This document shows, piece after piece, positions 1 to 9,699 of a stretch of DNA of 64,000 nucleotides; within the stretch, counting starts at the first letter, position 1; each line of letters begins with the position of its first letter. Under the pieces are notes generated by a model. It ran no database searches, was not told where the DNA came from, and saw only the letters and a program-made list of their open reading frames with translations. Origin of the DNA: Lysinibacillus piscis. Lineage in GTDB: Bacteria; Bacillota; Bacilli; Bacillales_A; Planococcaceae. The stretch is taken from assembly GCF_026012395.1 (NCBI RefSeq), contig NZ_BRZA01000001.1, positions 372,001 through 436,000 of the forward strand. Reading direction: 5' to 3'. Position numbers and translations under genes: made by a program.

Positions 1-660
1 AAATGCTTGCAACCACGCACTAAAGGCAATGGTCACTACCGTAATGGTCGGTAATTCTGCCCCCATATCCTCAAACGATGCAACAAAGGTTGGTACGATA
101 AAGATTAATAGAAAGGCTACTACGATGATAATTAATACCGATAAAACGGCTGGATACGTCAATGTGGATTGCACTTTCTTTTTCAGGTTGTACTGCTTTT
201 CAAAGGTATTGGCCAATCGCTCTAACGTATTGTCAATATTCCCTGTTGCTTCTCCTGAGCGCATCATATTGATAAACAGCTCTGGGAATACTTTTGGATG
301 CTTGCCCACTGCCTGTGAAAAGGCAATTCCTGAACGCACATCATCTTCCACTTGCTCTAACGCCTTTTTCAATGGCTTTGCTGTCGATTGCCTTGCTAAA
401 ATATTGGTTGCCTCAACAATGGATACACCTGCACGAATAAGCGTGGCAAACTGCCGACAGTAAATAACAAAATCTTTATTTTTAACTTTGCCACCTAAAC
501 TAATTTCCTTATGCAAAATACTTGAGGATGCACTAATTTCACGTGGGTTAATCCCTCGCTCACGCAGCTTGGCAATCGCTGCATTTTGATTGGTCGCTTC
601 AATCGTTCCCTTTTTTGTGACACCCGCTGTTGTACGTCCTGTATATTTAAAAACTGTCAA
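1..660 (-). CDS. pilC: Type IV pilus inner-membrane platform protein PilC (partial)
   Basis: This is the N-terminal 220 codons of a PilC/GspF platform protein, which couples the PilB and PilT motors to pilus assembly in the membrane; the gene runs off the left edge. The reverse strand is open from a TTG codon at 660 and reads LTVFKYTGRTTAGVTKKGT, followed by the T2SSF-type stretch CRQFATLIRAGVSIVEA and a hydrophobic segment near the window edge. The TTG overlaps the pilT stop codon (TTGA), so translation is probably coupled to pilT. Family assignment is firm; the TTG start rests on the overlap and the conserved N-terminus. Confidence 0.9.
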   Translation of the reverse strand, partial: MTVFKYTGRTTAGVTKKGTIEATNQNAAIAKLRERGINPREISASSSILHKEISLGGKVKNKDFVIYCRQFATLIRAGVSIVEATNILARQSTAKPLKKALEQVEDDVRSGIAFSQAVGKHPKVFPELFINMMRSGEATGNIDNTLERLANTFEKQYNLKKKVQSTLTYPAVLSVLIIIVVAFLLIFIVPTFVASFEDMGAELPTITVVTIAFSAWLQAF

Positions 661-1709
661 ATATAATCACCCGCAGTCATATATGGACGTGCATCCTCTA
701 ATGTAATTTGCCCTGAAGACACAAGCCCCTGAATGGACGTTTCTAATGTGTGCATGCCGATTGCTCGACTTGTCTGCATAATACTTGGAATTTGATGAAT
801 TTTCTCATTGCGTATTAAATTCGTCACAGCAGGTATAGCCACCAGTATTTCTGTTGCTGCAATACGCCCTTTCTTGCCTTTTCGCACAAACAAGCGCTGT
901 GAAATAATGCCTTGTAGTACGTTGGCTAGCTGGATGCGAATTTGCCCTTGCTGATGTGGTGGAAATACGTCGATAATACGGTCAATCGTTGTAGGTGCAC
1001 TCGATGTATGTAATGTGCCAAATACGAGATGCCCTGTTTCCGCCGCTGTAATCGCTGTTGAAATGGTTTCTAAATCACGCATTTCCCCTACTAGAATAAT
1101 GTCAGGATCTTGACGTAAGGAGGCGCGTAAGCCATTCGCAAAGCTTTCCGTATCAACACCAACCTCTCGCTGATTGACCACAGACTTTTTATGTGTGTGT
1201 AAATATTCGATTGGGTCCTCTAACGTAATAATGTGCTTTGCTTTATTGGTGTTAATATAATCAATCATCGCCGCTAATGTTGTTGATTTACCTGAACCTG
1301 TTGGCCCTGTCACTAAAATAAGCCCCTGTGGTTTATCCGCTAAATCAAAAAGCACACTCGGCATATTTAATGATTCAATCGTCGGTATTTCACTTGAAAT
1401 TAAACGGGCTGCTAATGCAGGTGCATTACGCTGATGATAAGCATTTACACGAAAACGACATAGGCCATCTAACGAATAATTAAAATCCGTTTCACCCTTG
1501 TCCTGATATTCCTGTGCTTTATATGCTGGTAATACCTCTTGCATCATTACCTGTAACATCTCATTTGTCACAACCACATCCCCGTATGGTGCTAGCTTGC
1601 CATCAATACGATAGGTTGGTGGTATGCCCACTGTTAAATGCAAGTCAGATGCTTGCTGCTCATATGCATGTAATAACAATGCACGAATGGATAACGTTGA
1701 TTGTGTCAT
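657..1709 (-). CDS. pilT: Type IV pilus retraction ATPase PilT
   Basis: The 350-residue protein has the length and architecture of PilT, the hexameric ATPase that disassembles pili to drive twitching, adhesion and DNA uptake. The Walker A motif GPTGSGKST lies near residue 135, the Asp box reads ITLEDPIEYLH, Walker B is DPDIILVGEMRD, and the His box reads GHLVFGTLHTSS. It lacks the zinc-binding cysteines present in the neighbouring PilB. It starts 13 bp after pilB with a strong ribosome site (AGGGAGG, 7 nt spacing) and its stop overlaps pilC, so pilB-pilT-pilC form one operon. Confidence 0.95.
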   Translation of the reverse strand: MTQSTLSIRALLLHAYEQQASDLHLTVGIPPTYRIDGKLAPYGDVVVTNEMLQVMMQEVLPAYKAQEYQDKGETDFNYSLDGLCRFRVNAYHQRNAPALAARLISSEIPTIESLNMPSVLFDLADKPQGLILVTGPTGSGKSTTLAAMIDYINTNKAKHIITLEDPIEYLHTHKKSVVNQREVGVDTESFANGLRASLRQDPDIILVGEMRDLETISTAITAAETGHLVFGTLHTSSAPTTIDRIIDVFPPHQQGQIRIQLANVLQGIISQRLFVRKGKKGRIAATEILVAIPAVTNLIRNEKIHQIPSIMQTSRAIGMHTLETSIQGLVSSGQITLEDARPYMTAGDYI

Positions 1710-1722
1710 CGTCTCGCCTCCC

Positions 1723-3393
1723 TTACTCGACAGTTGCTACACGTAGCACTTCCTCTGTCGTTGTCACACCTTCTGCTACCTTAATCAAGCCATCTTGTAG
1801 CAATGTATTATAGCCTTGTTCCTTCATATATTTTGCAATGACATGAATATTTTGACTCGTTAAAATATAGTCTTTCAGTTGACGGTCAATCGGTAACAGC
1901 TCATGAATCGCAATACGCCCCCTGTAGCCTGTTTGGTTGCAGGATGGACAGCCCCTACCTCGTGATACGGTTTCTATGACAAGTCCATTATCAGCGAAAA
2001 TGGCTTTTTCTCGCTCTGTTGCCTCTATTGTTTGTGTGCAATCACGACATACTCGACGCACTAAACGCTGTGCCATGATGCCTACTAAAGAAGAAGATAA
2101 TAAAAACGGTTCAATGCCCATGTCCTGTAAACGAGAAATCGATTCCACTGCACTATTCGTATGCAGTGTGCTAAGTACCAAATGCCCTGTTAAAGAGGCA
2201 CGAACAGCTATTTGTGCTGTTTCAAAATCTCGAACCTCCCCTATCATGACAATGTCGGGGTCTTGACGTAAAATCGAGCGAAGCCCTGCTGCAAAGGTTA
2301 ATCCAACTTCTTCCTTCACTTGAATTTGGTTAATACCCATCAGCTGATACTCTACAGGGTCCTCTACCGTAATAATGTTTACTTCTTCATCATTCAAATT
2401 TGATAATGCCGCATACAATGTACTTGATTTCCCTGAACCTGTTGGCCCTGTAATTAACACAATCCCGTTCGGACGCTTAATCATATTGCGAAATAACGCC
2501 TCATTCATATCGGTAAAGCCTAGCTGACTAATATCGTTTGGCGCATAGCTTAAATCAAGTAAACGCATCACAATTTTTTCGCCATAAATCGTTGGTAATG
2601 TCGCTAAACGAATATCAACAGGCTTAAAATTCACCGTCATTTTCACACGACCATCTTGTGGGATACGGCTTTCTGTAATGTTTAAGTTTCCCATAATTTT
2701 AATCCGTGCTGTAATAATATTTTGCATATGCTTTGGCAATGAACGCTCTGTACGCAATATGCCATCTACACGGTAACGTACACGGAATTCTGTTTCCTGT
2801 GGGTCAAAGTGAATATCTGAGGCACGCTGCGCAATACCATTGGCAATAATTTGATTGACAAGACGAACAATCGGTGAATCATCATCCGTAATTTCCTGCT
2901 GCGTTTCAGGTCGGATAGTCGCATCGCCTAAATCAGATAACGCCGCATCCATTGATTCCTGCAAATCATAATATTTCGTAATGGTGCGATATAAATCATC
3001 CTTTGCTGCAATACTAACCTCGATTTGACAGCCTGTTGCCATACGGACCTCTTCAATCGCAAAATAATCCATCGGGTCTGCCATCGCAATAAATAATTTA
3101 TTTTTATCACGACGAATCGGCATAACACTCGCACGTTTCGCTAGCTCTACTGGCACAAGTTTAATAAGCTCTGGCTCAATCACATATTGATTTAAATGAA
3201 TATGTGGAATACCTAATTGAAATTCCAGCACTTCAATTAACTGCTGCTCTGTTAAAATATTTTCTTGAATAAGGAAATCGCCGAGCTTTTCATCGCGATT
3301 TTTCGTTGCCAATGCCTCGTCTAATTGCTCATTCGTAATAACGCCTGCCTCCACAAGTAAATCACCAAGGCGTTTCCTCGTTGTTCCCTTCAT
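1723..3393 (-). CDS. pilB: Type IV pilus assembly ATPase PilB (GspE family)
   Basis: This 556-residue protein is the pilus extension motor. The N-terminal half carries a MshEN-type domain (RKRLGDLLVEAGVIT near residue 6 and a second LGDFLIQENILT copy), which in relatives binds cyclic di-GMP. The ATPase half has Walker A GPTGSGKSST, VEDPVEYQ, Walker B DPDIVMIGEVRD and TGHLVLSTLHTNSA. A zinc tetracysteine (CRDC and CPSC) follows near residue 450. It lies 17 bp downstream of the VanW-like gene. c-di-GMP binding is inferred from the MshEN motif; an HD-GYP phosphodiesterase gene about 19 kb away would fit. Confidence 0.95.
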   Translation of the reverse strand: MKGTTRKRLGDLLVEAGVITNEQLDEALATKNRDEKLGDFLIQENILTEQQLIEVLEFQLGIPHIHLNQYVIEPELIKLVPVELAKRASVMPIRRDKNKLFIAMADPMDYFAIEEVRMATGCQIEVSIAAKDDLYRTITKYYDLQESMDAALSDLGDATIRPETQQEITDDDSPIVRLVNQIIANGIAQRASDIHFDPQETEFRVRYRVDGILRTERSLPKHMQNIITARIKIMGNLNITESRIPQDGRVKMTVNFKPVDIRLATLPTIYGEKIVMRLLDLSYAPNDISQLGFTDMNEALFRNMIKRPNGIVLITGPTGSGKSSTLYAALSNLNDEEVNIITVEDPVEYQLMGINQIQVKEEVGLTFAAGLRSILRQDPDIVMIGEVRDFETAQIAVRASLTGHLVLSTLHTNSAVESISRLQDMGIEPFLLSSSLVGIMAQRLVRRVCRDCTQTIEATEREKAIFADNGLVIETVSRGRGCPSCNQTGYRGRIAIHELLPIDRQLKDYILTSQNIHVIAKYMKEQGYNTLLQDGLIKVAEGVTTTEEVLRVATVE

Positions 3394-3410
3394 GGCTGTG
3401 CCCCTTCCCT

Positions 3411-4694
3411 TTAAGGCTTCGGTGTAATCAACTTACCACCCTTATCATAGTAGCTGCCCTCTGGTAAATCTTCTTCATCTATTGGCATTGCGTCCTCATC
3501 AACATCTGCTAATCCATCACCATTTAAGTCAAGCGGTGGTGGTGTAACCGTTGTCTCTGAGGTTGCTGCTGGTGGTGGCTGTGACGATTTCAGCATAATA
3601 CGATGTGCTGGTGCATAGTAATCTTTACTAATTAATTCGGGATCTACTCTATCTACTGTATAACGCATGACTGCTACACGTAATCCTGGGCTTCCTTCTT
3701 CTAGTACTTGCTGTTGACCAGAAGCTAGCTCCTTGGAATAGCGTGTAATAATGCGTGGTGCAATTTCATATTCACGTGTTACATGTATCGTCACCTTGTT
3801 TATTTGCTGTGGTGCATAGGCTTCTGCTTTAACCTGATCACCTTCAAGTGACATTTTTAATTTCATAGCATGCTCTGTCGTATTTAAAAATTTCAAATCA
3901 TTTGAACCATCACGTGTAATAGCTGCCTCAACTCCTGCCTCTAAATACGATGGAATGCGATTTTGTGACACACGCTCATAAATATCACTATTTGTATGCA
4001 ATGCAACACTATACAGCATGGAGGCGATAAAATTTAGTGCCTCATTATTTGCACTATTCACTTGCTCACCTAATGTTGCTACTAAAGAAAATGGTTGCTG
4101 TGGATAAAGAATTTGCCCATCAAGTGCCTTGATAAGATTGACTAAGCCCATTGTTCCCTCTGGTATTGGCTGAATTTCTAATGCAATTCGCTCATTATCT
4201 ATCGTGCCTATATTAGCAATATCTGCCTCTATTTCATGTGATGCTAGATTAGCAGCCTGTTGTAGCGCTTTATCATATGTGCTATCCGTTACCCATGTTT
4301 GCACCTGTTCAATTTCTGCTTTCAATCCCCCATTGTCTGTTAACTGCAATGGTAGATGAACCGTACGCTCTGATTGCCAAAAGGCGTACCATGGTTTTTT
4401 CGTCATTGTTTCATAAGTAGCAATTGTTCCTTCGATATCATACTGAATAGCCGAAGCATTGAGCTGAATCATTGCACCTTCGCCTGATATAACAATTGGC
4501 TCGCTTGTCCAAACCGTCACAGCTTCTTGTAATGTTTGCTGTAACTGTTTTCTTGTTAATCCTTCAACCGTAATACCACCGATTGTCGATTGGCTGTTTT
4601 CTTGATCAGCATATGAAAAGTTGATTGGATACACAAAATATATCAAAACACCTAGTAAAATAATAAAAAACAAGACTTTTCTATTATTTATCAA
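3411..4694 (-). CDS. VanW-like exported protein with calcium-loop motif, first gene of the pil motor operon
   Basis: The protein (about 427 residues) has an N-terminal hydrophobic segment (KVLFFIILLGVLIYFVY) and a large extracytoplasmic part. Residues around 200-290 resemble a VanW domain (YPQQPFSLVATLGE, then SMLYSVALHTNSDIYER and AITRDGSNDLKFLN), although the usual GGGVCQ signature is degenerate. The C-terminus has an EF-hand or thrombospondin type 3-like loop, DLNGDGLADVDED, suggesting calcium binding. I chose the TTG at 4694 because AGAGGTG precedes it by a proper distance; the longer reading from 4703 starts inside that ribosome site. Its place in the pil operon suggests an envelope role in pilus passage. 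Function is not established. Confidence 0.7.
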   Translation of the reverse strand: MINNRKVLFFIILLGVLIYFVYPINFSYADQENSQSTIGGITVEGLTRKQLQQTLQEAVTVWTSEPIVISGEGAMIQLNASAIQYDIEGTIATYETMTKKPWYAFWQSERTVHLPLQLTDNGGLKAEIEQVQTWVTDSTYDKALQQAANLASHEIEADIANIGTIDNERIALEIQPIPEGTMGLVNLIKALDGQILYPQQPFSLVATLGEQVNSANNEALNFIASMLYSVALHTNSDIYERVSQNRIPSYLEAGVEAAITRDGSNDLKFLNTTEHAMKLKMSLEGDQVKAEAYAPQQINKVTIHVTREYEIAPRIITRYSKELASGQQQVLEEGSPGLRVAVMRYTVDRVDPELISKDYYAPAHRIMLKSSQPPPAATSETTVTPPPLDLNGDGLADVDEDAMPIDEEDLPEGSYYDKGGKLITPKP

Positions 4695-4722
4695 ACTCAA
4701 CACCTCTACTTATATAACTGCT

Positions 4723-4728
4723 ATTATA
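4723..4728 (-). promoter_or_regulatory. Putative -10 element of the vanW-like/pilBTC operon
   Basis: A perfect TATAAT on the minus strand lies 28 bp upstream of the chosen TTG start at 4694. I could not identify a convincing -35 element. Confidence 0.4.
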
Positions 4729-5219
4729 ATATTTTTTACATAATTTACTCTTATTTACCTTTATGATACACTATCACATACACCCTGTATATACTATTTG
4801 ACCTATCATTCACAAAAATTTCGAAATATTTTCTTATATAGTGACTATTTTATCATATTAATTATCGGTAAAAATATGAAACAATTAATAGTAAGACTAT
4901 TATCACTAAAAAGTAATTAATTATGAGTCAAAATAAGAAAAGAACGTTAGATTTTGTATGATTCAATCTTTCTTATAAGTCCTATAGCATAGGTTAAAAG
5001 TCAAGGATTGAAATTTAATTAAACTGTTAAAATTTCTTTATGTTCTTTTTTTCAACTCATTTCTAAGCTACACTGAGTTTATCTATAGATATTACATATA
5101 ATTCACTATGCCGTTCATCAACAGAAAGGGTAATATGATTCACTTAGTATAGGTAATATAACATAAAATTTATTATATCATTCAATTACACTATAACTAA
5201 ATGCTCACCAAAAAATAAA
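4729..5219. other. Divergent AT-rich intergenic region between pilus motor and pilin operons
   Basis: About 490 bp without a credible gene separate the leftward motor operon from the rightward pilin operon. It is strongly AT-rich and should hold both promoters. A TATAAC at about 5190-5200 could serve the pilin operon, but the match upstream of it is weak. I see no clear ComK box, riboswitch or perfect operator. Confidence 0.4.
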
Positions 5220-5231
5220 GGAGGAATTCTT

Positions 5232-5693
5232 TTGCTAAAATTCATAAAAAATGATGATGGTCTATCTTTATTAGAAGTTGTAGTAGCCCTTTTACTTATC
5301 GGCATCATTTTAATTTCTTTTTTCGCTCTACTACTTCAGTCCAATAAAACAACACATAAATCAAATGTTATTATGGATGCAACTTATGTAGCACAGCAAG
5401 AAATGGAGAAAATTTATAATTTAGCAGGAAACGCCAGCACATATGAGCGCCTTGCATCAGGGTATACATTAGATGAAAACACAAGCAACCCTTATACTTC
5501 TTTACCTAATATCGATAAAACCTATACCTATTTACCACGTAAAGAAGAAAAATTTACTTATTACTTAACATTACAAACATTTTCCTCATTGACTTATAAA
5601 AATGCTGTCTATGTTCATCTGGAAGCCGTTGATAATCATTCAAATAGCAAAGCTACAATGGAAAATGTTTATATACTAGGAGGTGCAAAGTAA
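5232..5693 (+). CDS. Type IV prepilin-like protein (PilV/GspI type)
   Basis: The 153-residue protein begins with a class III prepilin leader: a short basic leader, then G|LSLLEVVVALLLIGIILI, with cleavage predicted after Gly and the required Glu at mature position 5. The rest is a small hydrophilic domain typical of a minor pseudopilin that primes pilus assembly. The TTG start at 5232 follows a strong ribosome site (AAGGAGG, 7-8 nt). It is the first of three plus-strand pilin-like genes, with its stop next to the following gene. No major pilin gene is visible in the window, so that gene probably lies beyond the left edge. Confidence 0.85.
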   Translation: MLKFIKNDDGLSLLEVVVALLLIGIILISFFALLLQSNKTTHKSNVIMDATYVAQQEMEKIYNLAGNASTYERLASGYTLDENTSNPYTSLPNIDKTYTYLPRKEEKFTYYLTLQTFSSLTYKNAVYVHLEAVDNHSNSKATMENVYILGGAK

Positions 5694-5694
5694 T

Positions 5695-6150
5695 ATGCGC
5701 CTATTACGCAATACCAGAGGTTTTACATTAGTAGAAGTGTTGGCGGTAGTTGTCATTCTTGCCATTGTAACGATGCTCAGCATTAGCCTTATCACCTCTG
5801 CCACTAAGCAACAAATCGCACAAAGTACACATAATCGGGATATTAAAGAGCTTTCTTATGCATTGAAGCTGATTACGAAGGATTTTAGAAAGAGCAATAA
5901 ATTCACGGAGATTGTTGATGAAACATCAGAGCCTCCTATTACCTGGTATGTATTACAGCTAGATGATGTCGAACTAGCAGCCTATGCACTCGAAAACAAT
6001 CAAATTATTCGTAGATTACCAACAGGACGAGAGGCAATTGCACTAAATATAAAGGATTTTGATATTAGTGGCTCATACTCCATCGTCATTGTTAGTCAAG
6101 ATGGGCAAACTGCAACAGCAGATATAACATTAAGGAGTGGGACAAAATGA
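5695..6150 (+). CDS. Type IV prepilin-like minor pilin (PilW/GspJ-like)
   Basis: The N-terminus reads MRLLRNTRG|FTLVEVLAVVVI, a canonical prepilin peptidase site with Glu5, followed by a long hydrophobic helix. The mature protein is about 142 residues with a globular C-terminal domain. I chose the ATG at 5695, which follows AGGAGG, over a GTG at 5683 that lies inside the ribosome site. The stop overlaps the ATG of the next gene (ATGA), giving coupled translation. A role as a minor pilin is inferred from the leader and context. Confidence 0.85.
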   Translation: MRLLRNTRGFTLVEVLAVVVILAIVTMLSISLITSATKQQIAQSTHNRDIKELSYALKLITKDFRKSNKFTEIVDETSEPPITWYVLQLDDVELAAYALENNQIIRRLPTGREAIALNIKDFDISGSYSIVIVSQDGQTATADITLRSGTK

Positions 6151-7751
6151 TTCAACGTCTGAATAATCAAAGAGGCTCTGCCCTCGTTATGGCACTATTT
6201 TTAATCGTCGTCATCTCCATTCTTGGCGTATCCTTGCTCAGTGTTTCCTCAAATAGTCTCAAGCAGGTAGACTATGAGCGCACAGACCAAGCCGTATTCT
6301 ATATTGCTGAGGCAGGAATGAGTTTAGCAAAATTAGAAGTGAAAGAACAGTTAGAGGTTATTCAAAAAAGCTCTTATCAGCAAATTACGAATTGGATTGC
6401 TGAGCAAAATAGCCAACGAAAAGCGAATAACAAGCCACGTTTAACAAAGGAAGAGGCAGAAGCGAAATATAGAACTATTTTAAATAGCGAATTTACCGCT
6501 TTCAATAATGCTAGTATTGTATCCAACTCACATGCAATTTCAGCAGGAAAAGTTGCTACGATTGCTGTAGATAGCATTTTACCTTTAGACAACGAGCCTT
6601 TAGTTTACAAAATAATACTAACATCTGAAGGTACTATCAATAGTGCGAAAGAACGCGAAGTAACACAAGAAATACAAATAGAGCCTCGCCTTTCTTTCGG
6701 TGATGATAGCGATAATGGAAATGGGGGCAACAATGAAGAAACACCAAGCGGTTTCCCTGAAGGCTATACAGCCATTGTTTCAGGAAATATAGCTGTATCA
6801 GGTGGTGGTACGATTACTGGTCATGCTAGCCTGCAAAAAGGAACCGTTACATTAAGTGGTGGGGCAAAGATTACAGGCAATATCAGTCTATCGGATGCAA
6901 GCAATGTTCATGCAGATCATTGGATTGACTATACAACTGTCCCAAAGCTGAATATTGACCCTACTAGTTACTTATCGCCAACCTTTTTCCCTGATGATAA
7001 ATTTTCGAGTGTAACAGCAGTCAATCAGCTCCCAAACAAGAAAGTCACAGATGGCCATAATACGTTGAATATTATAGACAATGGCGATTTTAACGCTACA
7101 AATTGGCTAGCTAAAAATTATACGCTTGATTTAACCTCTACTGCCACAGATGTTAAATTTAAAAATTTCAAAGTATATGAAAATAATACGATAAATATCA
7201 ACATTGGAGATAGAGAGATTAATTTATTTATCGATAAATTAGATTTACCACAAGCACATATTAAAATAATAGGCTCTGGTAAACTCAATTTATATGTTCA
7301 AAATTCTATTACACTAAAAGGCTCTTTAAATAGTGGTGGGAAGCCTGAACAAGTTAACGTATTCTATCAAGGCACTAGCCCATTACAATTCAATAATGAA
7401 ACGCAAATTTATGGCTCCATCATCAATAACAGTGCTGCTATGACATTAACAGGTGGGGCTGGTCTTTACGGAAATATTGTGTCTGGTGGCAACACCTTAA
7501 ATATCAGTGGTGGTGTACCAACAAATGGGCAATTCATTATCGCCCCCAATGCGAAGCTTAATTTAAAGGAAGGAGGAAAGATTACAGGAATCGTTGTGGC
7601 TAAAGATATTATTGCTGACGGAGGTACTAGCATTGTTTATGGTGGGCCTGCAACACCTCTTCCTCCTGGTGTTGGACCTGATAATGATTTCCCAGCTCCT
7701 GAGAAAGAAGATAACTTTTGGATTGATGAAACATCTATGGTAGAAAAATAG
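6147..7751 (+). CDS. PilX-like minor pilin with glycine-rich passenger domain
   Basis: The 534-residue protein starts with a PilX-type N-terminus (QRG|SALVMALFLIVVISIL) and the PilX signature DQAVFYIAEAGM near residue 50. Mature position 5 is Met rather than Glu, as in GspK-like tip subunits. After residue 190 comes a glycine- and asparagine-rich region with repeated turns such as VSGGGTITGHASL, LSGGAKITGNISL and LTGGAGLYGNIVSGG. These resemble a right-handed beta-helix or bactofilin-like fold. The length is unusually large for a minor pilin, suggesting an adhesive pilus tip. It is the last gene of the trio and is followed by a terminator. Confidence 0.8.
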   Translation: MIQRLNNQRGSALVMALFLIVVISILGVSLLSVSSNSLKQVDYERTDQAVFYIAEAGMSLAKLEVKEQLEVIQKSSYQQITNWIAEQNSQRKANNKPRLTKEEAEAKYRTILNSEFTAFNNASIVSNSHAISAGKVATIAVDSILPLDNEPLVYKIILTSEGTINSAKEREVTQEIQIEPRLSFGDDSDNGNGGNNEETPSGFPEGYTAIVSGNIAVSGGGTITGHASLQKGTVTLSGGAKITGNISLSDASNVHADHWIDYTTVPKLNIDPTSYLSPTFFPDDKFSSVTAVNQLPNKKVTDGHNTLNIIDNGDFNATNWLAKNYTLDLTSTATDVKFKNFKVYENNTININIGDREINLFIDKLDLPQAHIKIIGSGKLNLYVQNSITLKGSLNSGGKPEQVNVFYQGTSPLQFNNETQIYGSIINNSAAMTLTGGAGLYGNIVSGGNTLNISGGVPTNGQFIIAPNAKLNLKEGGKITGIVVAKDIIADGGTSIVYGGPATPLPPGVGPDNDFPAPEKEDNFWIDETSMVEK

Positions 7752-7767
7752 TGCATAAGCGACGATA

Positions 7768-7803
7768 AACAGCCCAATGAAACGTTCATTAGGCTGTTTT
7801 TCT
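7768..7803 (+). terminator. Rho-independent terminator of the pilin operon
   Basis: ACAGCC and AATGAA pair with TTCATT and GGCTGT across a tiny CG loop, and a TTTTTC run follows. It lies 17 bp after the PilX-like stop codon. Confidence 0.85.
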
Positions 7804-7902
7804 ATTCACGATATGCCTCAAACTACCTCGCTCGTTCTACCCTATCACTCATTTTCCCAAATGAAAAACGAATTCCTCTCTACTCAAGTAGGCAGATAAA
7901 TA

Positions 7903-7931
7903 GACCATACTACTACATCTCTCATATGTTA
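7903..7931 (+). promoter_or_regulatory. SigK-type mother-cell promoter of cotD
   Basis: The -10 CATATGTTA at 7923-7931 matches the SigK consensus CATANNNTA exactly. A GACC at 7903-7906 lies 16 bp upstream where the short -35 AC element is expected. CotD is a SigK-regulon protein in B. subtilis. Confidence 0.6.
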
Positions 7932-7969
7932 AAAATGAAATACCATTTATCATTATAGGAGGTTATCAC

Positions 7970-8275
7970 ATGTTTCCACGAAGACATCGTCCTGCCAATA
8001 GAACACATTGCTGCCCGCCACAAATGATGCCAATGCAGATGGACCCACCTCAATTTGCACCAACAGAGCAATATGTCCGTACTAATTATATCCATACGGT
8101 TGTGCCACATGTACAGCCATCACATATTACGACAGTTAATAAACATATGATCGATCATCAATATTATTTTCCATGTACAGAGTCTGTTGTAAATGAATGT
8201 TGTGAACAGCATACAATGTGTGGCATGCCACCTAACCCTTGTCATCACAAACGTCATCATCCTATGGGACGTTAA
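7970..8275 (+). CDS. cotD: Spore coat protein CotD family
   Basis: This 101-residue protein is rich in His, Pro and Cys and carries the CotD signature: HTVVPHVQPSHITTVNKH followed by HQYYFPCTESVVNE. CotD is an inner coat protein made in the mother cell late in sporulation. The ATG at 7970 has a strong ribosome site (AGGAGG, 8 nt) and is preceded by a SigK-like promoter. The plus-strand gene stands alone between the pilin operon and glnA. Confidence 0.85.
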   Translation: MFPRRHRPANRTHCCPPQMMPMQMDPPQFAPTEQYVRTNYIHTVVPHVQPSHITTVNKHMIDHQYYFPCTESVVNECCEQHTMCGMPPNPCHHKRHHPMGR

Positions 8276-8284
8276 ATTAACAAA

Positions 8285-8316
8285 AGCGATAAGGCATGGT
8301 GCTGCGCCTTATCGCT
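8285..8316. terminator. Convergent terminator between cotD and glnA
   Basis: An 11-bp perfect stem, AGCGATAAGGC with GCCTTATCGCT, lies between the two convergent genes. The T-rich flank (TTTTG) is on the glnA side, so it terminates glnA best and may also serve cotD. Confidence 0.8.
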
Positions 8317-8325
8317 CTCTTGAAA

Positions 8326-9660
8326 TTAGTACATTTTTAAATATTGGTCACGTTCCCATTGATGAACTGTTGTACGGTACATATCAAACTCGATTTCTTT
8401 TGCCTCTTTAAAGTTTGCATAAATATGCTCACCTAGTGCCTCTTGTACGACTTTATCTTTCGCAAGTAATACTAACGCATCATCTAATGCTGCTGGTAAG
8501 TTGGCGATACCATTTTCTTGACGCTCTTCCTCTGACATCACGTAAATATTACGATTAATCGCAGGTGGTGGTGTTAATTGTCCACGAATACCTTCAAGAC
8601 CAGCTTCTAAAATAACGGCCATTGCTAAATATGGATTGGCTGATGGGTCAACTGAGCGTACTTCCACACGAGTAGAAAGACCACGTGCTGATGGAATACG
8701 AATCAATGGTGAACGATTTTGTGCTGACCATGCAACATAACACGGTGCTTCATAGCCAGGAACAAGACGTTTATAAGAGTTTACAGTTGGATTTGTCACC
8801 GCTGTAAAGCCTTGTACGTGCTCTAAAATACCTGCCATAAATTGCATTGCTGTTTCAGATAAACCAAGCTCTGTTGATTCATCATAGAATGAATTTTCTT
8901 TACCTTTGAATAAAGAAACGTTGAAGTGCATACCTGATCCCGCTTCACCGAATAACGGTTTTGGCATAAATGTTGCATGTAAACCGTGCTTACGTGCGAT
9001 TGTTTTTACAACTAACTTAAATGTTTGAATATTATCACAAGCTGTTACAGCATCTGCATATTTAAAATCAATTTCATGTTGCCCTGGTGCTACTTCGTGG
9101 TGAGATGCTTCAATTTCAAAGCCCATTTCCTCTAGCTCTAACACGATATCACGACGGCAGTTTTCACCAAGATCTGTTGGTGCTAAGTCGAAATAGCCGC
9201 CATTATCATTCACTTCTAATGTTGGCTCACCTTTTGCATCCAATTTGAATAAGAAAAATTCTGGCTCTGGCCCTAAGTTAAAGCTTGTGAAACCTAAGTC
9301 CTCCATCTTTTTCAATACACGTTTTAAATTGTTACGTGGGTCCCCTGCAAACGGTTCACCTTTCGCTGTGTATACATCACAAATAAAGCGAGCTACTGTC
9401 CCTTTTTCAGAAGTCCAAGGGAAGACAACGAAAGTATTTAAGTCAGGATATAAATACATATCAGATTCTTCGATACGTACAAAGCCTTCAATCGATGAGC
9501 CGTCAAACATCATTTTATTGTCCAATGCTTTATCTAATTGGCTAACAGGAATCTCAACATTTTTAATTGTGCCGAAAATATCCGTAAATTGTAAACGAAT
9601 AAAGTTCACATTTTTTTCTTCGATTAAACGTTTAATATCCTCTTTTGTGTATTTTGCCAC
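8326..9660 (-). CDS. glnA: Glutamine synthetase, type I-alpha
   Basis: The enzyme makes glutamine from glutamate, ammonia and ATP in the cytoplasm and in Bacillus also transduces nitrogen status to GlnR. Hallmarks are [14 protein letters not shown], the Mg-site region GPEPEFFLF, the ATP-binding [14 protein letters not shown] and the loop [10 protein letters not shown] chose the GTG at 9660 (MAKYTKED...), which gives 444 residues like B. subtilis GlnA and has an AGGAG site upstream; an in-frame GTG at 9669 sits too close to that site. GlnR is 39 bp upstream in the same operon. Confidence 0.97.
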   Translation of the reverse strand: MAKYTKEDIKRLIEEKNVNFIRLQFTDIFGTIKNVEIPVSQLDKALDNKMMFDGSSIEGFVRIEESDMYLYPDLNTFVVFPWTSEKGTVARFICDVYTAKGEPFAGDPRNNLKRVLKKMEDLGFTSFNLGPEPEFFLFKLDAKGEPTLEVNDNGGYFDLAPTDLGENCRRDIVLELEEMGFEIEASHHEVAPGQHEIDFKYADAVTACDNIQTFKLVVKTIARKHGLHATFMPKPLFGEAGSGMHFNVSLFKGKENSFYDESTELGLSETAMQFMAGILEHVQGFTAVTNPTVNSYKRLVPGYEAPCYVAWSAQNRSPLIRIPSARGLSTRVEVRSVDPSANPYLAMAVILEAGLEGIRGQLTPPPAINRNIYVMSEEERQENGIANLPAALDDALVLLAKDKVVQEALGEHIYANFKEAKEIEFDMYRTTVHQWERDQYLKMY

Positions 9661-9699
9661 AGGTTCCACACTCCTATAAATAGTCTATATATTTGCTCG

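Noticed and set aside
29..463. Plus-strand ORF of 144 codons at the left edge
   Set aside because: It lies opposite pilC, whose conserved protein is read on the minus strand.
9245..9679. Plus-strand ORF of 144 codons
   Set aside because: It is antisense to glnA and has no recognisable protein.
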